DNA of 64,000 nucleotides from the NCBI GenBank assembly GCA_949128115.1, contig OX421968.1, positions 27,078,377-27,142,376 on the forward strand, written 5' to 3'. Under the pieces are notes generated by a model, which was not told the origin of the DNA, did no database searches, and was given only the letters and a program-made list of their open reading frames with translations. The translations under genes were made by a program, and so were the position numbers. Shown here one piece after another: positions 12,152 through 21,560 of this stretch. The DNA is from Anaspis maculata. Its lineage: Eukaryota; Arthropoda; Insecta; Coleoptera; Scraptiidae. The stretch's first letter is position 1, and each line of letters starts with the position of its first letter.

Positions 12152-12426
12152 CAATCTGCCCACTGGCCACCCTTGAGGACCTAAGCTATCCATTGGAAAA
12201 AGTTCCAGGGCTCTAGCTTCATTCCCCGACGACGAGTTCAACTTGCAAGAGTGCACAGAAAACAGAAAAAGGATAGAGGGAATTTTCCTCCTGGGCCGTT
12301 AAGATTTCAAAAATTTGGGCCGGTAGGATAAAACTAGCAATTTTATTTTACAATGAAAGTTTTGAGAAAAAAAATCTGGGCCGGTAAAATGAAAAACTAT
12401 TTAGACTCGTAGATAGAATTATTATT

Positions 12427-12994
12427 GAAAATTTCTGGGACTGCGCAACGGAAGTAGGAACACGTGAGCCCCAGGAAATTGCTGTGATCGGCAAGGGACA
12501 TCGTCTCTACCATGGTTGACGGCTCCTTGATGATGCCTCTAGGTGAGCGGTAGTCGCTGAAGAAAATGATGGCCAAGCGGCCAGGCGCGCAGTACTAAAA
12601 AGAATGAAATTTAAATCACTAAATACTTCCTACTCCAGCTTCTACCGCAACAGCAAGCATGTATGAAGAAGATACACACAGGAAATGGACAAGCTTCCAA
12701 CAGAGTGTACTCACGTACGTCTCGTCTCGTGCAATCCAACTCCACAAGTTATTGTTCATCCGACGATGTTTTCTCAACCTCACACGGGCTCCTTGACAGT
12801 GGGCATTTTCTGTCCATTCTCTTTGGTACTACCGCGCTTGACGGCTTGGCCATCATTTTCTTCATATTGACCACCGCTCACGTAGCAGTATCAATCAGCG
12901 AAGAGCCACCAAGAATGGAAGAGATGATGTCCCTTGTCGTCCACTTCAGGGGGCTCTCGTTTCCCTACTTTCGCTACGCAGTCTCGAAAATTTC
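12427..12994. repeat. Imperfect inverted repeat with about 150-bp arms
   Basis: The arms at 12427-12580 and 12843-12994 are reverse complements of one another (GCCATCATTTTCTTCA..., GAGACGATGTCCCTTG...). A plus-strand frame at 12663-13253 runs through the loop and right arm. Its mirror occurs in the left arm, and it has no recognisable domain, so I do not call it a gene. Confidence 0.6.
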
Positions 12995-13100
12995 CACTTG
13001 CGGGTGTTGCCACAAGTTAGCATTCATGCCAACACAACACATTCTTTCCATAGCTTACTCTAATAAAAAAGCCGTGAAATTGATTACAGGTAACTACATA

Positions 13101-13682
13101 CAGGGTGTTTCAGGGATGATAGCAAAAAATTCAACTGTGGGTAGATCTCGTCAAAATATGACGAAAACCTGTAAACCATTTTGCAAAGTTCGGTCTAATG
13201 ACGAAAATACAGCCCTCCAAAGTTCACTTTTTTCCGATTCTAAAAACTTGTAACTCAGGAACGTTTCGACAAATTCAGCTTTAATTCAGCAAAAACTGGT
13301 TTGTCATAATTATCTATCAACCTGCCAAATTTGGGAAGAATCTACCCAGTGGTGTAGGAGTAATGAGTATCAATAATTTAGAAGCATCCGAAGAAAAGTT
13401 GACTTAAGGTGACCCCTCATAACTTCTACGCCACTGATTGGATTCCCTCCAAATTTGGCAGGTTGATAGATAATTATGACAAACCAGCTTATGCTGAATT
13501 AAAGCTAAATTGGTCGAAACGTTCCTGAGTTACAAACTTTTGAAATCCGAAAAAAGTGAACTTTGGAGGGCTGTATCTTTGTTATTAGGCCGAACTTTGC
13601 AAAATGGTATATAGGTTTTCGTCATATTTTGACGAGATCTACCCACAGTTGAATTTTTTGCTATCATCCCTGAAACACCCTG
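13101..13682. mobile_element. TA-flanked CAGGGTGTTTC inverted-repeat element
   Basis: The ends are CAGGGTGTTTCAGGGATGAT and its complement, with TA on both sides (13099-13100, 13683-13684). The arms pair over about 200 bp or more. The TA duplication and CAGGGTG end are typical of non-autonomous Tc1/mariner-like MITEs. Similar ends recur at 45643, 46706, 49155, 52952 and 53261. There is no transposase. Confidence 0.8.
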
Positions 13683-14345
13683 TATACCGGGTGATCATTT
13701 GAAAACTATCCACCTGCAATAACTCCCGATTCCTAGTGAAAATGTCTTCGAGCAAAAACAGGTCGATTTTTATATAGAGGGGGACATCTGAAACATACAT
13801 TGGCAAATTTCTATCTTTAGCCCCCTCGCCCCCACTCACCTCAACTTTGAAATTTCGAATGACATTACCTACCTTGTGATACATAAAATGGAGAAGAATT
13901 GAATTTTCTCCCTGATAATATTTTCAAAATTTTCAACCCCACCCACCTTCTTCCTAAAAATTCTGTGACTGTCCCATTTCATATTTTGGACCCCTCAATT
14001 CTTTTTAATTAAGTCAGTGTCATCCTAGATAGCATCAAAGAAGAGAATTTTCGGTGGGAAAAGTGCTACCCAAATTCTAATTCACCCATTTGCTCTCCCC
14101 CACCTCAACTTCAAAATTTAACAAAACACCACCTACTTTGTGATACATCAAATTAAAAGTGAATTTTCTTTCTAAAAACACTTTTTTTGAAATTTTCAGC
14201 CCCTCCCCCAATAAATTGGGCATTTGGAGTATTTTAGAAGAAATGGGGGAGTTTTAAAAATTTGGATTTTTTTTTATCTCGAAATTAATATAATGAAACA
14301 TTGTGCATAATAAAGGTAGGTATATAACAATTATATAAAAATAAA

Positions 14346-14663
14346 CTATAAAATGTAAAAAATTTCTTCCATCGAATGGGTGTGGGGGAAGGTTCCCATG
14401 GCACTGGCAGCGTTGCCGCGCTGGATGGCTATGCTGATTTTTTGCTTCAGGTACAATTTAGATTTGGTTTCGTGAGTTACCGTCTTTATAGCGTTTCCCA
14501 ATTCGTTCATGAACTTGAGGGCCTCCTCACACCACGGTCCCAGCGTCTCCACTGCAAAGGGCACGAATATAAAGTTCTGGTCGACGATGCTCCTGTATTT
14601 GTGTCGTTTCTTTGTTGCTCCAATTGTGGCAGCTCCACCGCCTTTCGTGGAAGATATATGAAA
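14346..14663 (-). pseudogene. C-terminal end of a retroelement ORF (part 2, after two insertions)
   Basis: The minus-strand frame has a KKRHKY segment, then FVPFAVETLGPW, and near the end ISIAIQRGNAASAMGT. I recognise this as the conserved C-terminus of a protein family found in many metazoan retroelement-derived ORFs. It completes the minus-strand frame at 24007-24230, which ends in the VWDAT motif. The linking segment CIDTLASSYL is encoded at 15721-15753. The order on the minus strand is therefore 24230 to 24007, then 15753 to 15721, then 14663 downward, split by the LTR element and by the MITE. The upstream RT part is not in the window. Confidence 0.65.
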
Positions 14664-15720
14664 AGGTGGGTTCAGTCAGCTTGGTTTTAGTTTTAGTCGT
14701 AGTCGTTGTCATAAATTTGAAAGTAGGAAGCACGCGTCATATGCGCGGCGTTCATACAGAGTTTTAGTTTTAATTTTAGTCGTAAGAATAGGCTACTTCG
14801 TTTGGGCAGGTGCGCATGCTTGTGGGCTCAAAGTTTTGAAAACTTTCGTACACCTGTCAGTTGAATGGCAACGCTGCATGCTCTGTCTAGCCGCCTGACC
14901 AACTACTGGTTCCGGGCTGTCACTTTTACACATACCGTAAATGCATCTCTTCGTAGCTTCTTTAAACTTCCTTCTCGGTACAGCCATTTTCAACAAGTTG
15001 TATTCTTTCGTTAAAACATGAGCAAATGAAATGTAGATCAGGTAGAAACAAGGAGTGTGATCATAATTGTCACAAGTGACAGTTGGCGCCGATGTCTTGT
15101 TGTTTTGAGCGCTGTTGCCCTTTTCGTTGTTCCTGAACTTCCACAAATAATCATTGAACTTAATTTCAATGAAACAATTCCTTTGAATATAGAAAATGGT
15201 ATCTAACATTCCACCAAATTATTTGTGGAATTTTAGGAGCACTACAATATTTTTTAGTGTTGATTTTCAATATCGGTGTACGAAACTATGAAATTCGCGC
15301 CAGACATGCGCACCCCAAAAAACCGAAACGAAGGGACCTATTCCGAACTTTGTCGTAAGATACCGACTTGCAGGTTGCGTAATTACCGGCATTAGGTATG
15401 AGCATGGATGGTGATGGTAATGGGTTGTATGTATTAATAAAAAAATAGCATAAGCATTTACTTCGATTTCAGAGGAGTTGTACTCCTCATAAATGTAAGC
15501 AAATACTTATTTATGCTTTTTTTTTACGAGTTGTTACATTAATAGGTACTGCCTACTGCCCATTATGAACACGGACCGTATGAAGATGAAGGTTCGCGCA
15601 GTATCATTCGAGCTCCTATTGGTCAATTCTTACGACTAAATCTTGCTGTATGAACGCTCTTCTCTGTTACGACAACGACTAAAACTAAAACAGCGACTAA
15701 ATAAGCTGACTGAACGCCCT
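14664..15720. mobile_element. Long (1.06 kb) relative of the AGGTGCGTTCAGTC MITE
   Basis: The ends AGGTGGGTTCAGTCAGCTT and AAATAAGCTGACTGAACGCCCT match the short MITEs. The inner arms TTTTAGTCGTAAG pair with CTTACGACTAAA before a unique interior of about 0.8 kb. It interrupts the minus-strand retroelement ORF between SSYL (15721) and the KKRHKY segment (below 14664). Flanking trinucleotides are AAA and TAA, an imperfect TNA duplication. It could be closer to the autonomous parent of the 166-bp MITEs. Confidence 0.75.
14793..15209 (-). CDS. Uncharacterised ORF inside the long MITE, possible THAP remnant
   Basis: This is a 138-codon minus-strand frame. From an internal Met it reads AVPRRKFKEATKRCIYGMCKSDSPEP, with a C-x4-C pair in a basic context that weakly recalls THAP-type zinc fingers of insect transposon proteins. 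No DDE transposase core follows and the second half has no recognisable domain. It could be a captured or decayed fragment, or chance. I assign no function. Confidence 0.25.
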   Translation of the reverse strand: MLDTIFYIQRNCFIEIKFNDYLWKFRNNEKGNSAQNNKTSAPTVTCDNYDHTPCFYLIYISFAHVLTKEYNLLKMAVPRRKFKEATKRCIYGMCKSDSPEPVVGQAARQSMQRCHSTDRCTKVFKTLSPQACAPAQTK

Positions 15721-15749
15721 TAAATAAGACGAGGCCAAAGTGTCAATAC

Positions 15750-15753
15750 AGGT
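15750..15753 (+). repeat. Target-site duplication AGGT (5')
   Basis: AGGT directly precedes the 5' LTR and is repeated at 24007-24010 directly after the 3' LTR. A 4-bp duplication is usual for errantiviruses and Ty3/Gypsy integrases. Confidence 0.85.
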
Positions 15754-15991
15754 TGTTACGACCCCGTCATGAATAAGATTAGTTTTGCTTACTTAGCACC
15801 CTGCTGTTTATATATACGACTTCATGCAGTTAGCGAGAACACAATTATCTGTATCATGACCGAGTGCACGTCGCACGCATAAATTGTCGATCCGTTATTA
15901 CGTTCTAAAACTTGTTGGAATTAAATTATTTTCACAGTTTAATAAAGTTAATATTTTTTAAAAAGGCTTTTTCAAAAACAAACACGTAAAA
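15754..15991 (+). repeat. 5' LTR of errantivirus-like element
   Basis: It starts TGTTACGACCCCGTCATG and ends CAAACACGTAAAA. A TATATATA motif lies near 15809-15816, with a CAGTTAGCG stretch downstream that may serve as initiator. AATAAA is at 15941-15946. The only difference from the 3' LTR is an A/G substitution in TTGGAATTAAATT. The right boundary is uncertain by one base because the LTR end and duplication share an A. Confidence 0.92.
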
Positions 15992-15992
15992 A

Positions 15993-16010
15993 TGGCGCAG
16001 TCGGTAGGAT
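15993..16010 (+). other. Primer-binding site, tRNA-Ser type
   Basis: TGGCGCAGTCGGTAGGAT is complementary to the 3' end of an insect tRNA-Ser as I know it, CCA included. The same primer class is known for Drosophila 17.6/297-type errantiviruses. One base separates it from the LTR. Confidence 0.85.
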
Positions 16011-16298
16011 GTTAGGCCCATTTGGCACAAATAATTTTTGAAAATTGTATACGTAAAAAAGTGTTAAGTGGTGTGCTCCAGCACTTCAGCCTAGCAGCCT
16101 ACATCTGTAATCAAACCAAGGAAGCTCCAGCGGAACCTGTCCTGAAGTTCTCCGACGGCAACGATTTCCATCAAGTAGTAAGTCTACTTATTTTTATAAT
16201 CATCATTGTTTGTTTCGGGGTATTCCCCTTTCCATTTTATATCCTTTTTATCTTGTTTAGTGTATTGATATTATATTATTTACCTGTGATAATTCGAA
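16011..16298 (+). other. Leader of the LTR element with candidate env splice donor
   Basis: A 94-codon frame (16022-16306) ending just inside gag has a hydrophobic stretch but no known domain; it is probably not a gene. GTAAGT at 16178-16183 is the best splice donor in the leader. It could pair with the TTGTTACAG acceptor ending at 21553, seven bases before the env start, to make a sub-genomic env mRNA. The leader frame would not join env in frame, so env would use its own ATG. Confidence 0.4.
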
Positions 16299-17264
16299 AT
16301 GGCTGAAGGTGATAACGTAATTCAACTCTCTTTGAGAGATCTTAAAGATTTAATTCCCTCATTCGATGGCGAACAAGCCTTACTGAATGATTTTATAGAA
16401 GCATGTAATTTTGCAACGGAAAACATCGAAGAAGGACAAGAAAATGTCCTTGTTTTCCTAATTAAATCCAAACTAACTGGAAAAGCTAAAACTTTCATAT
16501 CCTCGAGGAATCTAACAACCTGGGAAGCAATAAGGCCCCTTTTAATAGGCCACTTTGGCGATTGTAGGGATACCGAAGCTCTCGTCAGAGACCTCACAAA
16601 TTCTTTCCAAAAAACGACTGAAACAGCGCGAAGCTTCGTAACAAAAATAGAAAATTTATCAACAAAATTAAGGTCGAGTGTTCGACTCGACGACGAAATT
16701 GACCCATTACATAAAAACACTTTAATCAAGTCACACGAAAAGATCGGACTGAAAACTTTATTAGCCGGATTAAATGACCCCTTAGGTCAATTAATAAGAG
16801 CACAAAAACCATTATCCATTAGCGAAGCCGCCCAACTCATACTTGAGGAAGAAAATATTGCATACCTCAGATCAACGCGCAGCAGTCAAAACAATACGAA
16901 AACATTTAAAAGCTTTCCACGGCAGAATTACCATAACCAACATGTTTCACCTCAAGCAGGACCGAGCAATTATGCTCGTAATCCAAATCCACGACCAGAC
17001 GCGAAATTCTGCAATTACTGCAAAAAACCTGGTCATTTAATAGTAAATTGCTTCAGAAGAATAAATAATTCGAGTCACAATAATGCAAATCCTCAAAATA
17101 GAAATTTTTCAGGTCAAAGTAATTTTCAAAATCGACCAAACAATAATTTCTCAAACAATCCCGCTCCTCACGTAAATTATTTAAAAAACGAAGATGCGGA
17201 GCTGGATTCCTCGGACGTCCAGTCTCCTGTAACCCAGACGCACGCGAGCGAGTCCGAAACGTAA
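16299..17264 (+). CDS. gag: Gag polyprotein of errantivirus-like element
   Basis: This 321-residue structural protein would form the particle and bind element RNA. Residues 1-190 are predominantly helical and capsid-like (PSFDGEQALLNDFIEAC, then W75, HFGD). Residues 190-290 are rich in Asn, Gln and Arg. A CCHC zinc knuckle lies at C238-x2-C241-x4-H246-x4-C251. The frame is uninterrupted. The start is the first ATG in this frame after the leader. The last 25 codons overlap the pol frame, which lies in -1. A A-AAA-AAC heptamer at codons 295-297 (17183-17189) with a stem-loop eight bases downstream explains how pol is reached. Confidence 0.88.
   Translation: MAEGDNVIQLSLRDLKDLIPSFDGEQALLNDFIEACNFATENIEEGQENVLVFLIKSKLTGKAKTFISSRNLTTWEAIRPLLIGHFGDCRDTEALVRDLTNSFQKTTETARSFVTKIENLSTKLRSSVRLDDEIDPLHKNTLIKSHEKIGLKTLLAGLNDPLGQLIRAQKPLSISEAAQLILEEENIAYLRSTRSSQNNTKTFKSFPRQNYHNQHVSPQAGPSNYARNPNPRPDAKFCNYCKKPGHLIVNCFRRINNSSHNNANPQNRNFSGQSNFQNRPNNNFSNNPAPHVNYLKNEDAELDSSDVQSPVTQTHASESET
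17183..17227 (+). promoter_or_regulatory. Programmed -1 ribosomal frameshift signal
   Basis: A AAA AAC at 17183-17189 is in the correct phase of gag (TTA AAA AAC). An 8-nt spacer follows, then GGAGCTGGA (17198-17206). This can pair with TCCAG (17218-17222) and CTCC (17224-17227) across one bulged T, closing an 11-nt loop. The -1 frame has no stop from the heptamer through the protease. This is the classical layout of retroviral gag-pol frameshifting; the function itself is inferred. Confidence 0.8.
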
Positions 17265-18892
17265 TTTTAAATGCAAAGTCCAATGATAGCCAACACAAAA
17301 TGTTTTATATTCTAGACACAAAAAATAATTTTAAACTTCTTTTAGACAGTGGTGCCTCTATCAGTTTGATTCACCCAAATATTATTTCACCCGAAAGTAA
17401 AATCCAAAGCAAAGATATTCATATAACCGGGATTGAAAATATTCCCGTACTTTCCAATCATGTTTACGAATACCAAGTCGGTGAATTCAATTCGCACACA
17501 ATGCATGTTGCACCTATCGACTTTGGATTATTCGACGGAATTTTGGGTATGGATTTCATTTTAAATTTCAATTGTGTTATCGATTTTCCTAAAAGAAAAC
17601 TATTTTGTTCAATTCAAGACTATCCTGAAATTCAATTATTTTCCTATGCAAGGAACGGTGATACTTCTCTCACTACTTTAAATCATTGTGAATCCATTAA
17701 TAAAAATAATACAAGAAACCCGGTACATAAACCGCGTATAATCAACGAAGAAAATCGACAATTTCATACTCCCTCTGTGGATCTTAGAATTGCTAAAAAA
17801 GCAATAGAACCAAAGTGTTCAATCCAAGTCGATACTAATTCATTTAAAAAATCAAATACTTCCTTCGGGAACCATTCGAGCTCCGCCGTGAGTCTCTCTA
17901 ATAATAATCCTATAAATGGATCTTCTAATAAAAATACTTCTCTCAAAGTAGAGAATCAAAGAATAAATATTTCCGAGGCAAATAATAGCCTTAGGGTCGA
18001 TTCAGATAAGAATCATTTAAATACTTCCTTCGGGAATTCTTCGAGCTCCGCCGTGAGTCTCTCTAATAATAATCCAATAAATGGATTTTCTAATCAATTT
18101 TCAATCGAATTCATAAGAGGTGACATTTTAGATGCACCCAATAACATTCCAATTGGGCACGCAGTGTCTCAAGATTTTAAAATGAGCCAAGGTTTAGCAA
18201 GAAAAATTGCAATAAAATATCCACACAATACCGACGAGTTGCTAGCTCAGCAAAAGATAGTAGGACAAGTTGCTTATTCCTTTTTCTCGAGCGTAAATGA
18301 AACGCGAGAAATTTTTCACCTTATCACGAAGGAACGCTTTCAAGATAAACCCACGTACGATTCTATCAACACAGCATTAATGAACTTGCGGGTTATATGC
18401 GAAGAAAATCAAATCGCTGAATTAGCACTGCCAAAGCTCGGATGCGGTCTTGATAACTTAAACTGGAAGCACGTTCTTTCTATGATAAAAGGAATTTTTA
18501 ATAATAGTCGGATTAAAATTTATATCTATGAGTTCGAAGAACCAAATACTACTTTGAAGAAAATTTTTCATATATCGCCTAGAACGATCGAGGTAGTTCA
18601 ACTACCAGTAAAAATAAATTCATTCTCAAACAAAAATGCTGATGCACTTTCGCGTATCAGAATAAATCCAATCACAGCAAATCCATCTTCATCTTCAGAT
18701 GAAGAAGACGAGTCAATAATCAATCGTAACGAGACACCAGACTTAATTGATTTTGATGCAAATCCAGACTACGAATTCGAAATCGAATATGACAGATTTA
18801 TTAACGAACAACCTTCAATAAATTTTGATTTAATAAAAGAGACGAACGACTATGTGACACTTGCTTACCACAATAGTATTTTATGTTACTAG
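17186..18892 (+). CDS. pol: Pol, N-terminal part: aspartic protease plus TARG1/OARD1-like macrodomain
   Basis: The frame enters by -1 shift at 17183-17189; the first in-frame ATG is at 17300, and residues are counted from it (530). The protease has DSGA at 15-19 and a DGILGMDF flap region at 79-86. A Ser/Asn-rich linker follows with a duplicated motif. The macrodomain spans about 266-412 (18095-18535): GDIL (274-277), IGHAVS, FKMSQGLA, LITK with K344, KPTY, and GCGLD with D385. K344 and D385 correspond to the catalytic Lys84 and Asp125 of human TARG1, which removes ADP-ribose from acidic side chains. Residues 446-453 (NADALSRI) are the motif that normally follows RNase H. No RT motif (LDL, F/YxDD) or RNase H motif exists in the ORF. 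An acidic tail precedes the stop at 18890. Confidence 0.82.
   Translation, partial: KRRCGAGFLGRPVSCNPDARERVRNVILNAKSNDSQHKMFYILDTKNNFKLLLDSGASISLIHPNIISPESKIQSKDIHITGIENIPVLSNHVYEYQVGEFNSHTMHVAPIDFGLFDGILGMDFILNFNCVIDFPKRKLFCSIQDYPEIQLFSYARNGDTSLTTLNHCESINKNNTRNPVHKPRIINEENRQFHTPSVDLRIAKKAIEPKCSIQVDTNSFKKSNTSFGNHSSSAVSLSNNNPINGSSNKNTSLKVENQRINISEANNSLRVDSDKNHLNTSFGNSSSSAVSLSNNNPINGFSNQFSIEFIRGDILDAPNNIPIGHAVSQDFKMSQGLARKIAIKYPHNTDELLAQQKIVGQVAYSFFSSVNETREIFHLITKERFQDKPTYDSINTALMNLRVICEENQIAELALPKLGCGLDNLNWKHVLSMIKGIFNNSRIKIYIYEFEEPNTTLKKIFHISPRTIEVVQLPVKINSFSNKNADALSRIRINPITANPSSSSDEEDESIINRNETPDLIDFDANPDYEFEIEYDRFINEQPSINFDLIKETNDYVTLAYHNSILCY
17840..18094 (+). repeat. Internal direct repeat in the protease-macrodomain linker
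   Basis: Two copies (about 17840-17932 and 18013-18094) share ATACTTCCTTCGGGA and the block encoding SSSAVSLSNNNPING. They lie about 165 bp apart. They give a repetitive linker just before the macrodomain and could have arisen by template switching. Confidence 0.75.
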
Positions 18893-19002
18893 CGCCGAAA
18901 ACCGGGCATAGCATAACGAACGTGAATGCAGCTCGAGGCCCTAGGCCGAGAGCTGCATGTAAGAGAGTTATGCTATGCCGTTTTCAGCGCGAGTAGCATA
19001 CA
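18880..19002. repeat. Long hairpin at the end of the macrodomain ORF
   Basis: ATGTTACTAGCGCCGAAAACC...GCATAGCATAAC pairs with GTTATGCTATGCC...GCGAGTAGCAT over about 35 bp. An inner stem, GCAGCTCGAGGCC/GGCCGAGAGCTGC, sits in the loop. The ORF's TAG stop lies inside the left arm. It could be a small hairpin MITE whose insertion truncated the frame. Confidence 0.7.
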
Positions 19003-19552
19003 TCGTTTTTCGTGCTGCTTTTAATAAAATTACAAATAAATAAGATCAAATCGCAATAATCATTTCAAGTTGGTGCTTCTGCCATCCATCACCAAGGCAC
19101 GAGGCATATAATATACCTACTAGATGCAGATTTTTGTGTGTCAAATGTCAATATGAAAAATTGCGTCCTATGTTTGAATTTCCTTGCTTAAAACCGCCCT
19201 CTCCCTCCCCAATTAGAAGAGCCATCCCCCAAAAATACCGAAATCACTGAGCTCTAGTGTCTTGTGTGACAACAAAACACAGAAAGTGGCATAAATTAAT
19301 CACTTTTAAACCTTCGCGCCACAAAACGTCAGAAATTATTCTGCAATTGTACCAACAGATATTAGAAAAATGACCCTAAATTGTCAATTTTCAAAGTAAT
19401 TATTTATAATTTTAACTGATTTAAACCGAAAATTTCAAGCTATAACATTGGAAACGTGATCTCTCTTGAATTGTGAATGATTTTGCGAGGTTAATTTATT
19501 TTTCACGTGTACTTTTTACTTTGCCGCTCTAGATCTTTTTCTGAATATTACA
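18893..19552. other. Non-coding block between macrodomain ORF and integrase
   Basis: The 660 nt hold the right half of the hairpin and about 540 nt of AT-rich, stop-rich sequence with no LTR-element motif. It ends in a pyrimidine-rich CTTTTTCTGAATATTACAG, which resembles a splice acceptor, just before the integrase frame. The flanking pol frames are in register across it. It may be an insertion, an intron-like segment or the scar of the event that removed RT. I cannot decide among these. Confidence 0.5.
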
Positions 19553-21037
19553 GTGCAGGACACCGAGCGTATATTGTCATTTTCGGTTATGGCAGCACGA
19601 AAAAATATAATAGCATTCATTCCCAATAATGAAAATGAGGATACACCCCATATTGCAACCTATGTCGCAGATATATGTACTACAGAAAGAAATTTGAATC
19701 TAACTGAAACATTGACTATCAAAAACAGCTTAAAGGTCACTAATCGAAAATACTATTTCATCAAATTGCCCGTAGACAATTTATCAAGACTTTCTCAAAA
19801 AGATTTATTCAGACTTCTCTACGAGATCAAAGAAAATTTAGAACCTAAAGAATATCATTTGAACAAGGTCAATCACCTACCATTGAAAAGAATTTTGAGT
19901 CATTTATTCAACGCTGATACTTTCAAATTCCATATTTGCCATGATATAATCAAATTGCAAAAAGACCTAACGCCTGAAGAAAAGAACGAAATAATGTCGA
20001 AATGGCATTCCTCAAAGAATAATTTACATAAAGGTATCAATGAAACATTTCGAAGAATACGTGAACAACATTTATGACCCAATATGAAAACAGATATAGA
20101 AGAATTTGTAAAACGGTGTCAGACTTGTAATCAATCGAAGATTAATAGGCAAAACACAGATTTTCCCCTCGTAATTACAAAAACACCAGAACGACCATTT
20201 CAACACATAAACATGGACACACTAGACGTACATCCCCAGTTACATCTTCTGACAATTGTTGATAACTTTTCAAAATATGCACAGGCTTATCCAATTCCTA
20301 ACAAACAAGCAAGAAGCGTTACTGATAAATTATTATTGTACTTCCAACACTACCCTGTACCACAACGAATTCATGTAGATGCCGGAAGCGAATTTATGAA
20401 CCAATCGTTCAAAAATCTAATCGAATTGTACGACATTAGACTAACTGTCAGTCCCACTGATCATCCCCAATCTAATGGGCAAGTGGAACGTTTTCACGCC
20501 ACATTGATGGATTCTATTAGAAGTTTCCACATCGATTATCCTCATAAACCTGTAGTTGACGCACTACCTTTCGCTATAAAAACATATAACCTTAGCAAGT
20601 CAGCTTCAACCAAATTCACCCCTCAGGAAATTGTTTTTGGACATATTGATCCATCTAGAGATAATATTTTTACCAATGAAGCAGAACTTCAAGATGATTA
20701 CCAGAGACTCATGAGAAATTACGCACAATATGTTAACAAAAAAGACATTTCCAATATCGATAGTTCCAAACAAAAATCAAAGGAACGTTTTGAACAACAT
20801 GTAAAAGAAAATAGACCTCAGTACAAACTTGGTCAATCAGTGTTTTTAAGAAAACCATCAAGACAATCCAAATTGTCCCCCACATATCTTGGTCCCTACA
20901 AAATAACCAGACTCTTACCTCCGAATTGCGTAGAGCTACTAACTTCCAATAATAAATATATGACTGTCAACTTTGACCGGATAAAACCGTCAAATATAGA
21001 ATCAGACGAAGACCAAGACCCAAATACCTCAGACTAG
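19553..21037 (+). pseudogene. pol: Integrase region of pol, one in-frame TGA
   Basis: This is the integrase that would insert the cDNA. From 19553 the frame covers the N-terminal region and the His pair of the HHCC zinc domain (SKWHSSKNNLHKGINET). A TGA at 20075-20077 falls where this family usually has Trp. The same frame continues with PNMKTDIEEFVKRCQTC (Cys pair). The catalytic core follows, counted from the Met at 20084: D45, D99 (HVDAGSEF) and E135 (GQVERFH), with 35 residues between the last two. A C-terminal region (LGPYKITRLL) follows. The stop separates the zinc domain from the core, so without readthrough this copy makes no full integrase. Confidence 0.85.
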
Positions 21038-21560
21038 GTATTTAACAAATAATCCCTGCTGTTTTGGGACCTTTAAGAATAAAGCAGACGTAAATCCAAA
21101 TGCGTGTCGTAAAAGGCGACTAAATAGGACTCAATACAAGAATTTTTGAAAAACTCTGACGACGTTTGGCAGACGTCAACAATTATGTTCAAAGAACACC
21201 TTTTTCCCCATAATTATGATTATATACACATAATTCTATTCCCTGTAAAACTGCTGGGTTTATTAACCGCCAAACCCCCGCCTCACGGAAAACATTTTAA
21301 TTTTTTTTTATTGCGGTCAAATTCAGATTTGCCCTGATATACAATTTTGGAAGTCACCAAAATTGTCCCTGTCATCTGAATAACATCTTAGGATTCAGAC
21401 TGTAAAATCCTTCGGCTTTACCGAAAATTCAATTATAGTACGAATTTAGTAGTGTTAGCGATAATTCCTAGGTTGGTTTATCGTATCAGCTAATTTCATA
21501 ATTAAGAACTTTATTGTTTTATCTAGTCATCTGTGAACAAATAATTGTTACAGATCAATC
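21038..21560 (+). other. Spacer between pol and env with candidate env splice acceptor
   Basis: There is no coding frame of note. AATAATTGTTACAG ends at 21553, seven bases before the env ATG. It is the natural acceptor for the leader GTAAGT at 16178, as in other env-bearing errantiviruses, whose env is made from spliced RNA. Confidence 0.4.

Noticed and set aside
12663..13253. 196-codon frame as a host gene
   Set aside because: It runs through the arm of an inverted repeat into a CAGGGTG element and has no domain.
16022..16306. Leader frame of the LTR element as an extra membrane protein gene
   Set aside because: It overlaps gag, has no known domain, and the presumed splice would take it out of frame with env.
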